From an uncultured Christensenella sp. (GTDB lineage Bacteria; Bacillota; Clostridia; Christensenellales; UBA1242): a stretch of DNA of 5,062 nt. This document shows, piece by piece, positions 4,773 to 5,062 of this stretch. How positions within the stretch are numbered: the first letter of the stretch is position 1; every line of letters starts with the position of its first letter. The position numbers and the translations under genes are program-made. The stretch covers positions 1 to 5,062 of the forward strand of contig CASFFJ010000185.1 of the NCBI GenBank assembly GCA_949293915.1, written 5' to 3'. The notes beneath the pieces are model-generated. The model was given only the letters and a program-made list of their open reading frames with translations, was not told the DNA's origin and ran no database searches.

Positions 4773-5062
4773 TTATGAAATAGGGGTTACAACATCAATT
4801 ATGTTTCCAAAGGATAAAGTTCCTGTACTCGGATATTTTCTATACGCAACTCCTACCGCTGACGCATCATAGTAATATACGTAAAATGTTCCTGATATTG
4901 GCATGGCAATAGAAGCAATATATCCGTTTGTAGGCGGCCCGCTTGCTATTTGCAAAACACCTGTCGCCATAATGCGACCGGAATTTTGCGTAATGTTTGC
5001 AAGTAAAGCAATCAAACTTTCGGAATTTGTTATTTTAGCGCTTGATTCATTAATAAGCATAC
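4773..5062 (-). CDS. 3' end of a probable fibre-like structural protein (partial)
   Basis: The frame is open to the window edge; only the last 95-96 residues are visible. They are rich in Ser, Ala, Gly, Ile and Tyr, low in charge, with alternating hydrophobic patterns such as SGTFYVYYYDASAVG and TGTLSFGNIIDVV. This is typical of beta-rich phage tail-fibre or appendage C-termini, and the segment SAKITNSESLIALLANITQN could be a helical or trimerisation stretch. No specific family is recognised. An ATG at 5060 could be an internal Met or a true start, because the preceding sequence is outside the window. It is on the same strand as the replication operon, but the early promoter and leader terminator separate the two. 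Structural role is inferred from composition only. Confidence 0.6.
   Translation of the reverse strand, partial: MLINESSAKITNSESLIALLANITQNSGRIMATGVLQIASGPPTNGYIASIAMPISGTFYVYYYDASAVGVAYRKYPSTGTLSFGNIIDVVTPIS

Noticed and set aside
1..5062. CRISPR arrays, tRNA or rRNA genes, insertion sequences, integrase
   Set aside because: None seen on either strand; the short repeats at 10-139 lack spacers of CRISPR type.

Overview
This window looks like part of a small phage (or integrated phage) that replicates its DNA by protein priming, in the broad phi29/Picovirinae style. Three proteins support this: a phi29 gp16-type DNA-packaging ATPase, a protein-primed family B DNA polymerase, and directly upstream of the polymerase a basic 205-residue protein in the position of a terminal protein. 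The AT-rich sequence, consensus sigma-A-type promoters (TTGACA/TATAAT) and a GGAGG ribosome site point to a low-GC Firmicute host. The host cannot be named from this sequence.

Layout: positions 1-139 hold direct repeats just upstream of a perfect-consensus rightward promoter (140-168). From its predicted start, about 174, runs a roughly 116-nt segment that folds into a long 5'/3' closing helix around a multi-armed core. It lies directly in front of the packaging ATPase gene (302-1387, + strand). That gene converges on, and overlaps by 12 bp, a leftward operon on the - strand. The operon order is 109-aa protein, 111-aa protein, 144-aa protein, terminal-protein candidate, DNA polymerase, with overlaps or tiny gaps throughout. 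Each transcription unit appears to have its intrinsic terminator inside the other unit's coding sequence.

The leftward operon is driven by an extended -10 promoter (4715-4743). Its leader (about 4708-4601) is a three-hairpin RNA ending in an intrinsic terminator that abuts the ribosome site of the first gene. The 7-nt loop of the first hairpin is exactly complementary to the 7-nt loop of the terminator hairpin, a kissing-loop arrangement like the loop pairing of phi29 packaging RNA. At the right edge is the 3' end of a leftward structural, fibre-like gene.

The two most interesting signals are therefore structured RNAs rather than proteins: one in front of the packaging ATPase and one heading the replication operon. 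A third is the DNA polymerase, which keeps its polymerase motifs but seems to have lost every catalytic residue of the proofreading exonuclease domain and has an unusual motif B. All RNA folds were worked out by hand base pairing, and protein comparisons rest on remembered phi29 sequences, not on database searches.
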